Of a DNA stretch of 64,000 bases, positions 32,186-44,656 are shown piece by piece. Source of the DNA: Panulirus ornatus (Eukaryota; Arthropoda; Malacostraca; Decapoda; Palinuridae); NCBI RefSeq assembly GCF_036320965.1, contig NC_092287.1:11456297-11520296 (forward strand). Reading direction: 5' to 3'. The position numbers were made by a program, and so were the translations under genes. Below the pieces are notes generated by a model. That model was not told the origin of the DNA. It saw nothing but the letters and a program-made list of their open reading frames with translations, and did no database searches. Every line of letters begins with the position of its first letter. Position 1 is the first letter of the stretch.

Positions 32186-33305
32186 TTCTCAGTGAATGTA
32201 GGTTTGCGGCAGGGGTGTGTGATGTCTCCATGGTTGTTTAATTTGTTTATGGATGGGGTTGTTAGGGAGGTGAATGCAAGAGTTTTGGAAAGAGGGGCAA
32301 GTATGAAGTCTGTTGGGGATGAGAGAGCTTGGGAAGTGAGTCAGTTGTTGTTCGCTGATGATACAGCGCTGGTGGCTGATTCATGTGAGAAACTGCAGAA
32401 GCTGGTGACTGAGTTTGGTAAAGTGTGTGAAAGAAGAAAGTTAAGAGTAAATGTGAATAAGAGCAAGGTAATTAGGTACAGTAGGGTTGAGGTTCAAGTC
32501 AATTGGGAGGTAAGTTTGAATGGAGAAAAACTGGAGGAAGTAAAGTGTTTTAGATATCTGGGAGTGGATCTGGCAGCGGATGGAACCATGGAAGCGGAAG
32601 TGGATCATAGGGTGGGGGAAGGGGCGAAAATCCTGGGAGCCTTGAAGAATGTGTTTAAGTCGAGAACATTATCTCGGAAAGCAAAAATGGGCATGTTTGA
32701 AGGAATAGTGGTTCCAACAATGTTGTATGGTTGCGAGGCGTGGGCTATGGATAGAGTTGTGCGCAGGAGGATGGATGTGTTGGAAATGAGATGTTTGAGG
32801 ACATTGTGTGGTGTGAGGTGGTTTGATCGAGTAAGCAACGTAAGGGTAAGAGAGATGTGTGAAAATAAAAAGAGCGTGGTTGAGAGAGCAGAAGAGGGTG
32901 TTTTGAAATGGTTTGGGCACATGGAGAGAATGAGTGAGAAAAGATTGACCAAGAAGATATATGTGTCGGAGGTGGAGGGAACGAGGAGAAGTGGGAGACC
33001 AAATTGGAGGAGGAAAGATGGAGTGAAAAAGATTTTGTGTGATCGGGGCCTGAACATGCAGGAGGGTGAAAGGAGGGCAAGGAATAGAGTGAATTGGATC
33101 GATGTGGTATACCGGGGTTGACGTGCTGTCAGTGGATTGAATCAGGGCATGTGAAGCGTCTGGGGTAAACCATGGAAAGCTGTGTAGGTATGTATATTTG
33201 CGTGTGTGGACGTATGTATATACATGTGTATGGGGGTGGGTTGGGCCATTTCTTTCGTCTGTTTCCTTGCGCTACCTCGCAAACGCGGGAGACAGCGACA
33301 AAGCA

Positions 33306-33310
<5 letters not shown>
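32184..33310 (+). mobile_element. RTE-like LINE copy I, 5'-truncated, short-UTR type
   Basis: Begins at WFSVNVGLRQGC after (TA)n. Contains LLFADDTALVAD, YLGVDLAADGTMEAEV, YGCEAWAMD and GRPNWRRKDGVKKIL without interruption to the TGA after VVYRG (33121), then a 185-nt 3' UTR and tail. The open frame also runs upstream through the microsatellite, but that is fortuitous. Confidence 0.93.

Positions 33311-33313
<3 letters not shown>

Positions 33314-33367
<54 letters not shown>
33314..33367. repeat. A-run and (TA)n between LINE I and J
   Basis: A9 then TA, directly joined to LINE J. Confidence 0.97.
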
Positions 33368-33374
<7 letters not shown>

Positions 33375-34352
33375 CTTGGGAAGTGAGTCAGTTGTTGTTC
33401 GCTGATGATACATCGCTGGTGGTTGATTCATGTGAGAAACTGCAGAAGCTGGTGAATGAGTTTGGTAAAGTGTGTGAAAGAAGAAAGTTAAGAGTAAATG
33501 TGAATAAGAGCAAGGTTATTAGGTACAGTAGGGTTGAGGGTCAAGTCAATTGGGAGGTGAGTTTAAATGGAGAAAAACTGGAGGAAGTAAAGTGTTTTAG
33601 ATATCTGGGAGTGGATCTGGCAGCGGATGGAACCATGGAAGCGGAAGTGGATCATAGGATGGGGGAGGGGGCGAAAATTCTGGGAGCCTTGAAGAATGTG
33701 TGGAAGTCGAGAACATTATCTCGGAAAGCAAAAATGGGTATGTTTGAAGGAATAGTGGTTCCAACAATGTTGTATGGTTGCGAGGCGTGGGCTATGGATA
33801 GAGTGGTGCGCAGGAGGATGGATGTGCTGGAAATGAGATGTTTGAGGACAATGTGTGGTGTGAGGTGGTTTGGTCGAGTAAGCAACGTAAGGGTAAGAGA
33901 GATGTGTGGAAATAAAAAGAGCGTGGTTGAGAGAGCAGAAGAGGGTGTTTTGAAATGGTTTGGGCACATAGAGAGAATGAGTGAGGAAAGATTGACCAAG
34001 AGGATATATGTGTCGGAGGTGGAGGGAACGAGGAGAAGAGGGAGACCAAATTGGAGGTGGAAAGATGGAGTGAAAAAGATTTTGTGTGATCGGGGCCTGA
34101 ACATGCAGGAGGGTGAAAGGAGGGCAAGGAATAGAGTGAATTGGAGCGATGTGGTATACCGGGGTTGACGTGCTGTCAGTGGATTGAATCAGGGCATGTG
34201 AAGCGTCTGGGGTAAACCATGGAAAGCTGTGTAGGTATGTATATTTGCGTGTGTGGGCGTGTGTATATACATGTGTATGGGGGTGGGTTGGGCCATTTTC
34301 TTTCGTCTGTTTCCTTGCGCTACCTCGCAAACGCGGGAGACAGCGACAAAGC
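33368..34352 (+). mobile_element. RTE-like LINE copy J, 5'-truncated, short-UTR type
   Basis: Begins at [20 protein letters not shown]; the frame is uninterrupted to VVYRG and TGA at 34168, followed by the same short 3' UTR as copy I. Same orientation as copy I, so the two form a tandem with a TA spacer. Confidence 0.93.
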
Positions 34353-34354
34353 AA

Positions 34355-34363
<9 letters not shown>

Positions 34364-34404
<41 letters not shown>
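34364..34404. repeat. (TA)n, last clean sequence before corrupted block
   Basis: A-run plus TA after LINE J. Confidence 0.95.
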
Positions 34405-34409
<5 letters not shown>

Positions 34410-35629
34410 GCGGGGAAGGACAAAATTTAATAAAAAAAAAAAATAAAATATGGGTTTTGAGGCAGCCCTTTTTGGGAAAGGTTAGTTTCCCCTGTGTTTT
34501 TTAGATTTTATAAAGAACTTTAATATTACAAATTTGTTCCCAAAAATTTACGGTTATAAGTAATGGACCTATAGTGAAAATGTATATGTAAAAATATTTA
34601 AAAACTTGTCATCGTAAATGGTTTACCTTCCAAAAAAGGTGTAGGGGGAAAGGGATCGATTTATTTTTTTGTATGGATTGTAGTGGTGTATTTAGTTCCC
34701 CAAAAAGAAAAGGGAAATTTTTAAATTTGAAAAGGGGGAAAATTTTCCCAAAAGTAGGGCGAAAATTTTTTATAAAATAAAAAAAAAGATTTCCCGAAAA
34801 AAGAACAAAATTTTAGGGGAAAAAAAAAAAAAAAGATTTTTTTAAATTTTTACAAAATTTTCCCAAAAAATAAGGGAAAAAAAACTTTTGTAAAAATTTT
34901 GAAAAATTTATTTTCCCAAAAACAGGGGGAAATCTTCCCCAAAATTTAAACACTTAATTTAACGAAAAAATTGGCCCTTTAAAACCAAAAATAGGAAAAT
35001 ATATAAAAATAAAAAAAATTTCCCTTTAAATTTTCTGAATTTTTTTTTTCTTATGAATTACTAATTTGATTTAGCATTAAATTGGGGAAAAAGTACCCCG
35101 GCCCAAAAAAAAGAAAAAGGGAAAAAAAATAATTGGAATTAGGGAGAAAAAATTTTAAGGGTTTGTAGGATTTTAGCAAAAAGGGGCAGTTCTTCCTTGG
35201 GTTTGTTTATTGTCGGGGGATGAAGTTTGGGGTTAAACCCCCTTGATTCGCTAGGTTCAAGGGAAACTCCCCGATTGTATTAAGGAAAGGGAAAATTTAA
35301 AGGGGACTAGAAAATTTAAAAATTTGGGAAAAATAGTTTTTTAGAGATTTTTTTGGGGTTTGTAGTCCGTGTTTTCATTTAGTTTAGTGGGTGCTATAAA
35401 AATGTCAAAAAAAATATCAAAATTTTTAAAAAAAATTTAAAAATAATAATTAAATTATAATAATAATAATATAAATTTTTTAAAAATGTATAAAAATGAT
35501 AATAATATTAATATAATAAAATTTAAAAAAAAGTTGATTTAAGAAAAAAAAATAATTTATAATAATGATATATATATATTATATATATATAAATTTTATA
35601 ATTATTTTAATTTTATATATTTATTATAT

Positions 35630-37830
35630 TTTGGGTTTAGTGAATGTAGGTTTGGGTGGGGGGGTGTGATGGGCTCAGGTTGTTTTTTTAAATTTTTTTA
35701 GGATGGGGTTGTTAGGGAGGGAAAGCCCAAAAGTTTTGGAAAGAGGGGAAGTATGAAATCTGGGTTGGGGGGTTTAGAGAGTTGGGGAAATGAGTCAGTT
35801 GTTGTTCGTGATGATAAGGTGGTGGCTGATTTATTTGGAAAATGGGGAAGTGGTGACTGAGTTTTTTAAAAGGGGTGAAAAAAGAAAATTAAAGGTAAAA
35901 AATGAATAAGAGAAAGGGAATTAGGTAAGTGGGGTTTAGGTTAAGTCAATTGGGAGGTAAGGGTTTTAATGGGGAAAAATGGAGGAAGTAAAGTGTTTTT
36001 GATTTTGGGGGTTTGGAATTTGGGAGGGATGGAAACCCCTGGAAGGGAAAATGGGATATAGGGTGGGGGGGGGGGAAAAATCCCGGGGGGTTGGGGAAAG
36101 TGTTTAAGTTTAGAATTATTCGGAAAGCAAAAAAGGGCATGTTTGAAAGGAAAAAAGTGGTTCCAAAAATGTTGTATGGGTTTCGAGGCGTTGGGTATGG
36201 ATAGAGTTTTGGGGAGGATGGATTGGGGTTGGAAATAGTGTTTGAGGGCATTGTGTGGTGTGAGGTGGTTTTTATCGAGTTAAAATTGAATAAGGGTTTA
36301 AAAGAGATGGTGAGAAAAAAAAAAGAGGTGGTTTAGAGAGAAGGAAAAAGGGTTGTTTTTTGGGAAAAGGTTTGGGACATGGAGAGAAAGGTGGGGAAAA
36401 ATTGCCAAAAAAAGATTTATGGGGTGGAGGGGTTGGGGGGGAAAGGGAGGGAAATGGGAGGGCCCAAAATTTGGGGGGAGGAAAGATGGAGTGAAAAAGA
36501 TTTTGGGGTGATCGGGGTGAAAATGCAGGAGGGTGAAAGGAGGGAAGGAATAGAGTGAATTGGACGTGTGTTTTAGGGGTTTTAGTTTCTGTGTGGATTG
36601 AAAAGGGAAAGTGAAGGGGTTTGGGGGTTTAAAATGGAAATGTGTAGGTTGTATAAATTTTCGTGTGTGGAGGGATGTATATAAAGGGTATGGGGGTGGG
36701 TTGGGGGTTTCCTTTTTTTTTGTTGTTTTCCCCTTTCGTACCCGCAAAACCTGGGGGAAGCGACAAAAAAAAAAAAAAATTATAAAATATAAAAATATAT
36801 TAATTTTATTATATATATATATATTATTATGAGAGAGTTTTGGGGAAATTTAGTAGTTGTGTTGTGGGTTTAAAACATGTGGGGGTTGATTATGTGAGAA
36901 AATGAGAAGCTGGGGAATGAGTTTGGTAAAATGTTGAAAGAAGAAAGTTAAGATTAAAAAATGAATAAGAGAAGGTTATTAGGTAAGTAGGGTGGGGGAA
37001 GTCAAATTTGGGGGGTGAGTTTTAAAAGGAGGGAAAAAAAAGGGGGAAAATTAAAATGTTTTAGATATTGGGAGTGGGTTGGCAGGGATTGGGAACCCTG
37101 GAAACGGGAAATGGTTATTTGGATTGGGGGGGGGGGCCGGGAAAAATTTGGGGGGCCCTTTAAGGGAAAGTTTGGGAAGTGGGAAAAATTATTGGGAAAA
37201 AGAAAAAGGGGTTTATGTTTAAAGGGAATTAGGGGTTTCCCAACAATGTTGTAGGGTTTGGGAAAGGGTGGGTTGGAAGAGTGGTGGAGGAGGATGGTGT
37301 GCGGGGAAATGAGATTTTGGGAAAATGGGGGTTTTTGTGAGGGGGTTTTGGGTTGGGTAAGAACCCGTAAGGGTAAAAAAGAGAGTTTTGGGGAAATAAA
37401 AAGGCGGGGTTTAGAGAGCGAAAAAGGGTGTTTTAAAAGGGTTTGGGCCCAATAGAGGAATGAGTGGGGAAAAAGTTTGCCAAGAGGATTTGGGGGTCGG
37501 GGGGAGGGAAGGGGAAAGAGAGGGAGACCTTTTTGGGGAGGTGGAAAGAGGGAGTGAAAAAAAATTTTTTTGTGTCGGGGTGAACATGCAGGGGGGGTTA
37601 AAAGGAGGGAAAGGGAATAGAGTAAAATTGGGGCGTGTGGATAGGGGTTTGGGTTGGTCAGGGGGGATTGAAAGGGGATGTAAATTTTTTGGGGGGTTTT
37701 AAACCAAAAAGTGTGTATTTTATGAATTTTATTTGGTGTTGGGGGGTGTGTTTTTAAGGGTATGGGGGGGGGTTTGGGTTTCCATTTTTTTGGTTTTTTT
37801 TTTGGTATGGGAAAGGGGAAAAGGGCGAAA
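35630..37830 (+). mobile_element. Degraded duplicates of LINE I and J
   Basis: LINE I-like sequence at about 35630-36775 and LINE J-like at about 36830-37830 are recognisable by landmarks such as GGTGTGAGGTGG, GCATGTTTGAAAGGA and the tail GGTTGGG, in the same order as the clean pair, with many indels. Confidence 0.8.
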
Positions 37831-37865
37831 AAACCCAAAAAAACCCAATTATTATTTTATATAAT

Positions 37866-38985
37866 AATATATATATTATATTTTATAAGTGGGTAATTTT
37901 ACCCGGACCCCCCCTCGGAAGGAGAAACAGGGGGTTTTGATGTAGCCCGGCTGCCCCAAACCATGATTTAAAACTACGAGTGGGGCCCCAGAAAGGTTAT
38001 ATTCAGCGCCCGTTAAAACATGATCGGCTGTCTTTTGAAAAACCAATGTGGAGGTTGCCCCGCCCCAGGGCTTTCCCTTGGGGATCTCCCCCCGGTAAAC
38101 ATTTCTATCAAAATAATGTCTTGGCACAACCTTTTTAAGGGAAAAGATTATTGAAACGAAGTTAAAATGTAAATGGAAGGTTTCAAAACCCTTGGTTGAA
38201 GGGATGGGTTTCAGTTCAGGAAGGGGGCTTTTATTTGTTCAACTGGTGTCCCCTTTTTTCGATAAAAGGGCCTCGAGAAAATTTGGTTTCTTTAGGAAAA
38301 AAAGGGGGAGTAAGAGGATTGGGGGGATTTCCCCCATCAAGTAATAGGGAAAAAATTTAAATCAAAAAATTGCAGAGTCCCCCTGGGGTGTCAGATACTT
38401 TGTTTGTTTTTGGGTCAGCCCGTTGAGGGGAGTATGAGGTAAAATTCCCTTTTTTTGGAGTGGGTTTTTGACAGTCTTGTGTGTCATATATTTTGCCGAG
38501 CAGATGCCATAATTCAGGGGTGACCCCCCATCTTATGATTTGTTTTTTTGTTGAGGGTTTTGGGCCATTTTAAAGGGGATGAGGATGCTTAAAATTAGCA
38601 GTTAGATTTGAAGTTGTTGGGCGAGTTTTTGGGGGCAGTTTGAGGGGAAGGTTTGAGGAAAGAATTTTGGCCCAAAAGTAACAGGGTTTAAAAGCCAAAA
38701 CAGAAAAAGGTTTAAGTGTTTTTTTTAGCACAAAAAAAACCAAGATGGGGGTTGGGATTTAGAGGAGGCAGGAAAAGCAGTATGATAAATTTTCCCGGGA
38801 TTATTTTCCCTAATTCTCATTATGTACCCAGGAAGAGTATTTCCCAGGATTGTTTAAGTATGGGGCCAAAAACCATTTAAACCCTTAGAAGAGTAAATAA
38901 GGGCCCTACGTACAGTGATATAGAAAATTGTATCTAAATAATATGAAGATTTTTAAAAAAAAAAAAAGGTTTATATTCTATCTAG
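37866..38985. other. Corrupted sequence without a clean counterpart in the window
   Basis: No match found by eye to flanking clean sequence. The minus frame at 37876-38127 (TADHVLTGAEYNLSGAPLVV and neighbours) looks less repetitive than other frames but cannot be trusted at this quality. Confidence 0.45.
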
Positions 38986-39660
38986 GGAGTTAAAACGTTG
39001 CGTTGAAAAGGGAAAGGAAGGGCATTTTGGGGATTGATTCCCCAGATGTATTTTGGGGGTGACAAGCCATTTTAAGGTGAAAAGAAAATGGGGGAGAAAG
39101 GAGAAGGGGGGGCCCAAATTAGCGGGGGAAGGTTGGAGTGAAAAAGATTTTGGCGATGGGGGCCCTTGAATTTTCAGGGGGGTGAAAAGGCGTGTGGGGA
39201 AATTTAGGGGGAATTGGAACGATTTTGGTAAAAGGGGTCGAGTGGGGTTTTTTCCCAATGGTTTAAAACCAGGATGGAAAAGTTGGGGGAAAAAGGGAAA
39301 AGTTTTGGGGGGGCCGGGATGGGGGAAAGGGAGTTTTAGTTTTCGGTGCTTTTAAAAAGACACCCAGTCTGATTTTGTAAAACCAAAATGCACCTTTTTT
39401 TATTGTTTTGGAGTATCGCTGGAAAAGGGAGGGGGGGGGGGGTGTTTTCATGTATGGCGGGGTGGCGGGAATGGACAAAAGGAAAGTATGAATATGTGGG
39501 TTTTTGTATATATGTTTTCTGTTGTTGGGATGTATATGTAGTATTCGTTGATTGTATTTTGATTTATATGTGCGAGTGGGGGGGTTTATGTAAACCTTGT
39601 AAATTTGGGGGGTTGGGAAATTTCCCCTTTTCCCTTTCACTACCCCCTTAAATCGGGGTT
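38986..39660 (+). mobile_element. Corrupted LINE 3' end
   Basis: Blocks such as GAGTGAAAAAGATTTTGGCG, GTGGCGGGAATGG and the tail region follow the order of a long-type LINE C-terminus and 3' UTR. Confidence 0.7.
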
Positions 39661-39749
39661 TCGGCAATTAAATATTTATATAAATTTTATAAAATTTTTT
39701 TATTATATTTTATAATATATATATATATATTTTTAAAAATATATTTTTA

Positions 39750-42700
39750 AATTTTTTTTTGCTTTGTCGTGTCTCCCCCGGGTTTGCGAGGTTTGGCAAG
39801 GAAAAGAGAAAAAAATGGCCCCAGCCACTACACATGTTTAAAGAAGTACACAGAAATTACATCCCTTTAAATTTAAAGTTTAAATATATTTTCATACACA
39901 GAATATACATATATAAATGTACCCCAAATTTTACGGTTTGCTTTTATTTTTTCCCTGCATGCCCCACATGGAATAAAAACCCCCCCCCCATGTGGCGAAA
40001 GGGGCGCTAGGGGAAAAAAAAAAAAGGCCCCTTCCCAAACCCGAAAAATCCCCTTTTCCATTTGAAACCAATGCTTCCCCAATCTGATGCTCTGTAATGG
40101 CCCTTTACCCCCCGATCAAAACCCCCCCATAAAATTTAAGGAATACTCAAAATTATATTGGTTTAATTTTTGCACTGTTTATTTTGTTTGACAAAGGATA
40201 TGCGCCCTTCCCCCAATCCTTTGGACCCCACATGAAAATAAATTTTAAATTAAAAAACCCTTTAAACCCGTCAAAATAAGTACCCTTTTTTAAAAAAATT
40301 CCCCTGCAATATTAAACCTAAGCTTGCCGGGTTTATTTTTAAAGTTTTTTTACCCTTTTCTATTTTCCCAAAACTTTTTTCCCCAACCCCCTCATTTGCC
40401 CCCCTGGCCCAAAAACCCCATATTGATTTTCATAAACCCCTTAACAAACCTTCAAAAAAACTCATCCTTCCTCCATTTACCTATTGTTATCCCCCCCCAT
40501 TAGCCCCCCACTGAATTTATTTTTTTCCCCTTTTCTTTCGCATTTATTTACCCCCTTTCCCAAAAATCTTTTTTTTTCCCCGAAATTTAATTTATACCCC
40601 TTACCCCCAATTCATTGTTTTTTTTTTTTTTGCCTTTCTCTTGCTCCCGCCTTTTTTTTAAACAATTACTATTTTCTTTTCCCCGCAAAAAAAGTAAAAG
40701 CCTTTTTTCTTTCCCAATTTTTTTATTTTCCCCCCAAAAAAATTTTTTACTTTTCTAATCAAACCCCCCAGCTTTCATGCCCCAAAAAATTTTTGGCAAG
40801 ATAAAATTGGGTTTTAAAAAATCCCATTCCCCCCCCCCCTTAAATCCCTTTTTTTCACCCTTTTTATTCTGTATCAGTTTCCCGTTTTTTACAAAGTTCC
40901 TTTCCAAATACTACTTCACCCCCTTTTTACCCCCAAAATTCATCGTTTTTCTAAAAAACCCCAAAATTTTTATTAGCCCCCACAAGGGTAATGACAGACC
41001 TCCCCCCGTTGCACCCCTTTGACATTAAATAAAAGTCTTCTTTTGCGGGGCCGTCAAATTAAAAAGTAATCCAAAAACGTCTCGGGGCCCTCTTCTACTT
41101 ACATACGCTTTGACTTATGTTTTAAATCGTTTTTAAAAAGGTTTTCCAATTAAATCCTTTTTTAGAAAAATCTAAAGTCTTCCCATTTCCATTTAAGATG
41201 AAACTCCTGTATACCAATTATTCCCCCAATGCCAAATTTTCTACCTTTGCATTAAATCCCGCCTATATAACCGGTTTTTTGAATCAAAAATTTAAAAATT
41301 TTCAGTGCTCCCAAAAAATTGTTTTGATCTTTTTCTATGCCAGGGGGATATGCCCCAAAAATACCCTTTCTCTCCAAACAACCTTCAGTTTTACCCCTAT
41401 CAAAACTAGAATTTACTTTTTACATTTTTCTACTCCCCCAAATTTATTTGGAGTACTGTATCCCTTTCCCTTTTCTTGTTTTTCAGATCCTGACTTTACT
41501 CCCCAAGGGCTTTCCAAACCCCCTTTCCCCCTTTCCCTTTAGTTCGTTTCATCAGAGCCCAAAAAACCCGGTTTCCTTTTCTTTCTCAAAATATATATTT
41601 TCCCCCCTTTTTTTTCATTTTTGGTTTCCAAACATTTAGAAAATCTAAGCCCTTTGAGGAGGAGAGCAGTCCCCGCGTGACTCCTTCTGTTTTCCTTTTA
41701 GAAAGTTAAAAAAGGGGGGAGGGGTTTTAGCCCCCCTCCCCCCCCTTTAGTCGCCCTTTTAAAGAAAGTGAGGGAATGGTGGGAAAATTCTTTTCCCCAT
41801 CCCCGGGGTATTTTTTTATTTTTATATATATTAAAATATATTTTATATATAATATATATTTTTTTATATTTTATAATTATATATATTATTTATTAGTATA
41901 TTTTTGTCCCGGGTTCCCCCGGGGAGGGAGGGAGGAAAAGGAAAAAAGACGAAAGAATGGCCCAAACCCCCCCAATACACTGTATTTTAATATGTCCACA
42001 CAGTCCCTTTTAAAATTTTTGTTTCATTTTTAAGATATTTTTATTTTATTTTAATTATATATATTATTATATAGATATTTTTATATATCATAGGAACAAA
42101 AAAACTGATCATTCCCAAACTTTCTTCCCCCAAAAGACTTCAACTTTCCCCCTTTAAAATTTGCATTTTTCCCCCTAAAACCCCTCCCAAAAAAAAAATT
42201 AAAAAAATGGAGGGAAAAAACACCTGCCCCCAAAAACCCACATTCAATGAGAACCCAATTTTATTTTTTTCTCACGTAAAATGTTACATTTCCCGATAAA
42301 ATTTTTTTGTTCTAACAACTTTCTTCCCCAACCAAAAATATTTTTAATACCCTTTCCCCGAGCATCTCTTTCAAATTATCAAGGGTTCTCCCGATCCTTT
42401 AAAAGTAAATAAAAACCCTTTGTTTTTAAATAAATTTTTTCAAACTTTTTTCAAAACAAAAACCCGATCCCCAATCCTTTACCATTTTGAAAACCCCTGC
42501 TTTCCCAATTGATGCTCTGTACAAGTTACCCTATCAAAATCCCCCCCATTATTAAATTTTTCCCAGGAATACTCAACAAATTATCCCTTGTAATTTGAGC
42601 ATTATTTACCCCTTTTCCCTTTGTACAATGGCACTATGCACGATTCCCCCAATCCGGGCCCCTTAAATGAGTTACAAAATTAAAAATAACTTAAACCCAG

Positions 42701-42774
42701 TAAAAAAAAAGTCCCCCCCTTTTTTTAAAAAAATTCCCACTGAAAAACCCATCCAAACCTGTGCTTCCCGGGTG
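39750..42774 (-). mobile_element. Corrupted minus-strand LINE sequence, copy of the K/L region
   Basis: 39750-40060 is a long-type tail (GCTTTGTCGTGTCTCCC). It jumps at about 40070 to RT N-terminal sequence (CCAATCTGATGCTCTGTA) and runs to a 5' UTR at about 41810 matching 45650-45828, then a tail with CACACAGTC matching 46030 and RT sequence matching 46118-46830. Confidence 0.75.
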
Positions 42775-43735
42775 ATACAGCGCTGGTGGTTTTCATGTGA
42801 AAAAAACTGCAGAAGCTGGTGATGGGGTTTTAAAGTGTTTTTGGGAAGGAAAGTTAAGAGAAAATTTGTGAAAAAGAGAAAGGTTTTTAGGTACATTTAG
42901 GGTGAGGGTAAAGTCAATTGGGAGGTGAGTTTGAAGGAGAAAAATGGGGAAGTGGGGTTTTTTTAAGAATTGGGAGGGGATCGGGGCAGCGGATGGAAAG
43001 GGAAAGGGGAAAGTGGATATGGGGGGGGGGGAGGGGGCAAAAATTTCTTGGGGCCCTTTTGAAAAAGGGGGTGGAATTTCGAGAACATTTTTCGGAAAGA
43101 AAAAAAGGGGTTTTTTTGAAGGAATAGGGGTTTAAAAATTTTGTAGGGTTTGCGGGGCGTGGGTAGGATAGGTTGTGCGAGGAGGTGGGGTGCTGGAAAT
43201 GAGTGTTTGAGGAAAATGTGGGGTTTGTGGGGGGTTTGTGAGTGAGTAATTAAGGGAAAAGGGAAAAGTTTGTGGAAAAAAAAAAGGGCGGGGTTTGGAG
43301 AGAGCAGAAGAGGGTTTTTTTGGAAAGGGGTTTTTGGGCCCAATGGAGAGAATGAGTGGGGAAAAGATTGACCAAGGGGAAAATTTGTGGTCGGAGGTGG
43401 AGGGAAAGAGGGGAAGGGGAAACCCAAAAGGGGGGGAAAAATGGAGTGAAAAAGATTTTGTGTATCGGGGGTTTAAAAAGCAGGAGGGGGAAAGGAGGGA
43501 AGGAATAGGTGAATTTTGGGCGGGTTTTGGTTTTCCGGGGTTGAAAGGGGCGTCGTGGATTTAAAACAAGGGTGGGGAAAACGTTGGGGGGGAAACCTGG
43601 AAAGCTGTGTAGGTTTTATATTTGGGTTTGGGGGCTAATTTTTATTTCATGTGTTTTGGGGGGGGTTGGGCCCCTTTCTTTGTTGTTTTCCCTTTCGTAT
43701 CCAAAAAGGGGAGACAGGACAAGTATAAAAAAAAA
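42775..43735 (+). mobile_element. Corrupted plus-strand LINE C-terminus and short 3' UTR
   Basis: An abrupt switch of strand at GTGATACAGCGCTGGTGG (42773), then landmarks of the RT FADD region to the short-type tail. The join is probably a misassembly. Confidence 0.7.
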
Positions 43736-44013
43736 AAAAAAAATTAAAAAATAAAATATTATATTATATAATATTATATATATTATTTTTATTATATTAT
43801 TATATATACAGAGGGTATAAATATATAAAAACTGTAGTAATTCGTATTGTTTCCCTTTTTTTATTCCCGGGCACCTGATCCACACATCTCTACCACTTCT
43901 GAAACCACACTGCTCTTCCCCAATCTGATGCTCTGTACATGCCTTCACCCTCTCGATCAATACCCTCCCATATAATTTACCAGGAATACTCATACAACTT
44001 ATACTCTGTAATT

Positions 44014-44610
44014 TTAGCACTCGCTCTTATCCCCTTTGCCTTTGTACAATGGCACTATGCAAGCATTCCGCCAATCCTCAGGCACCTCACCATGAAACAT
44101 ACATACATTAAATAACCTTACCAACCAGTCAACAATACAGTCACCCCGTTTTTTAATAAATTCCACTGCAATACCTTCCAAACCTACTGCCTTGCCGGCT
44201 TTCATCTTCCGTAAAGCTTTTACTACCTCTTCTCTATTTACCAAATCATTTTCCCCAACCCTCTCACTTTGCACACCACCTCGACCAAAACACCCTATAT
44301 CTGCCACTCTATCATCAAACCCATTCAACAAACCTTCAAAATACTCACTCCATCTCCTCACATCACCGCTACTTGTTATCACCTCCCCATTAGCCCCCTT
44401 CACTGAAGTTCCCATTTGCTCCCTTGTCTTACGCACTTTATTTACCTCCTTCCAAAACATCTTTTTATTCTCCCTGAAATTTAATGATACTCTCTCACCC
44501 CAACTCTCATTTGCCCTCTTTTTCACCTTTTGCACCTTTCTCTTGACCTCCTGCCTCTTTCTTTTATACATCTCCCACTCATTTGCATTATCCCTGCAAA
44601 AATCGTCCAA
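44014..44610 (-). pseudogene. LINE K linker and RT N-terminus
   Basis: A 198-codon frame: SWGERVSLNFRENKKMFWKE, KAGKAVGLEGIAVEFIKKRG, DWRNACIVPLYKGKGDKSEC, stopping where TTACAGAGG reads TTAcAGAG with a lost base. RT continues out of frame as SIPGKLYGRVLIERV. Confidence 0.87.
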
Positions 44611-44656
44611 ATGCCTCTCTCTTCTCTTTCACCAATAATCTTACTTCTTCATCCCA

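Larger units (their letters stand above)
34405..43865. other. Low-quality block: degraded duplicate of flanking sequence
   Basis: Base quality changes abruptly: long runs of A, C, G or T replace mixed sequence and frames are shredded, yet the order of flanking landmarks is kept. 34405-37865 follows 30930-34400 (spacer, 23-nt repeat, AAT tract, LINE I, LINE J). About 40070-42774 follows about 43915-46830 (LINE K, its 5' UTR, TA tract, LINE L). This looks like unpolished sequence used to bridge a gap. Do not annotate genes here. Confidence 0.85.

Noticed and set aside
31757..33121. A 454-codon frame joining unique sequence, Asn/Asp repeats, Ile-Tyr repeats and an RT domain.
   Set aside because: The frame is open only because AAT and TA tracts have no stops in phase. 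The RT part is simply LINE I starting at 32184; there is no sign of a fused host gene.
33206..33366. The 5' portion of a 320-codon frame with Ile-Tyr repeats upstream of LINE J.
   Set aside because: It reads through LINE I's 3' UTR and (TA)n by chance; real coding homology starts at 33368.
36611..38127. Lys/Gly-rich and Pro/Phe-rich frames in the corrupted block.
   Set aside because: Created by homopolymer errors; the underlying sequence is degraded LINE and spacer.
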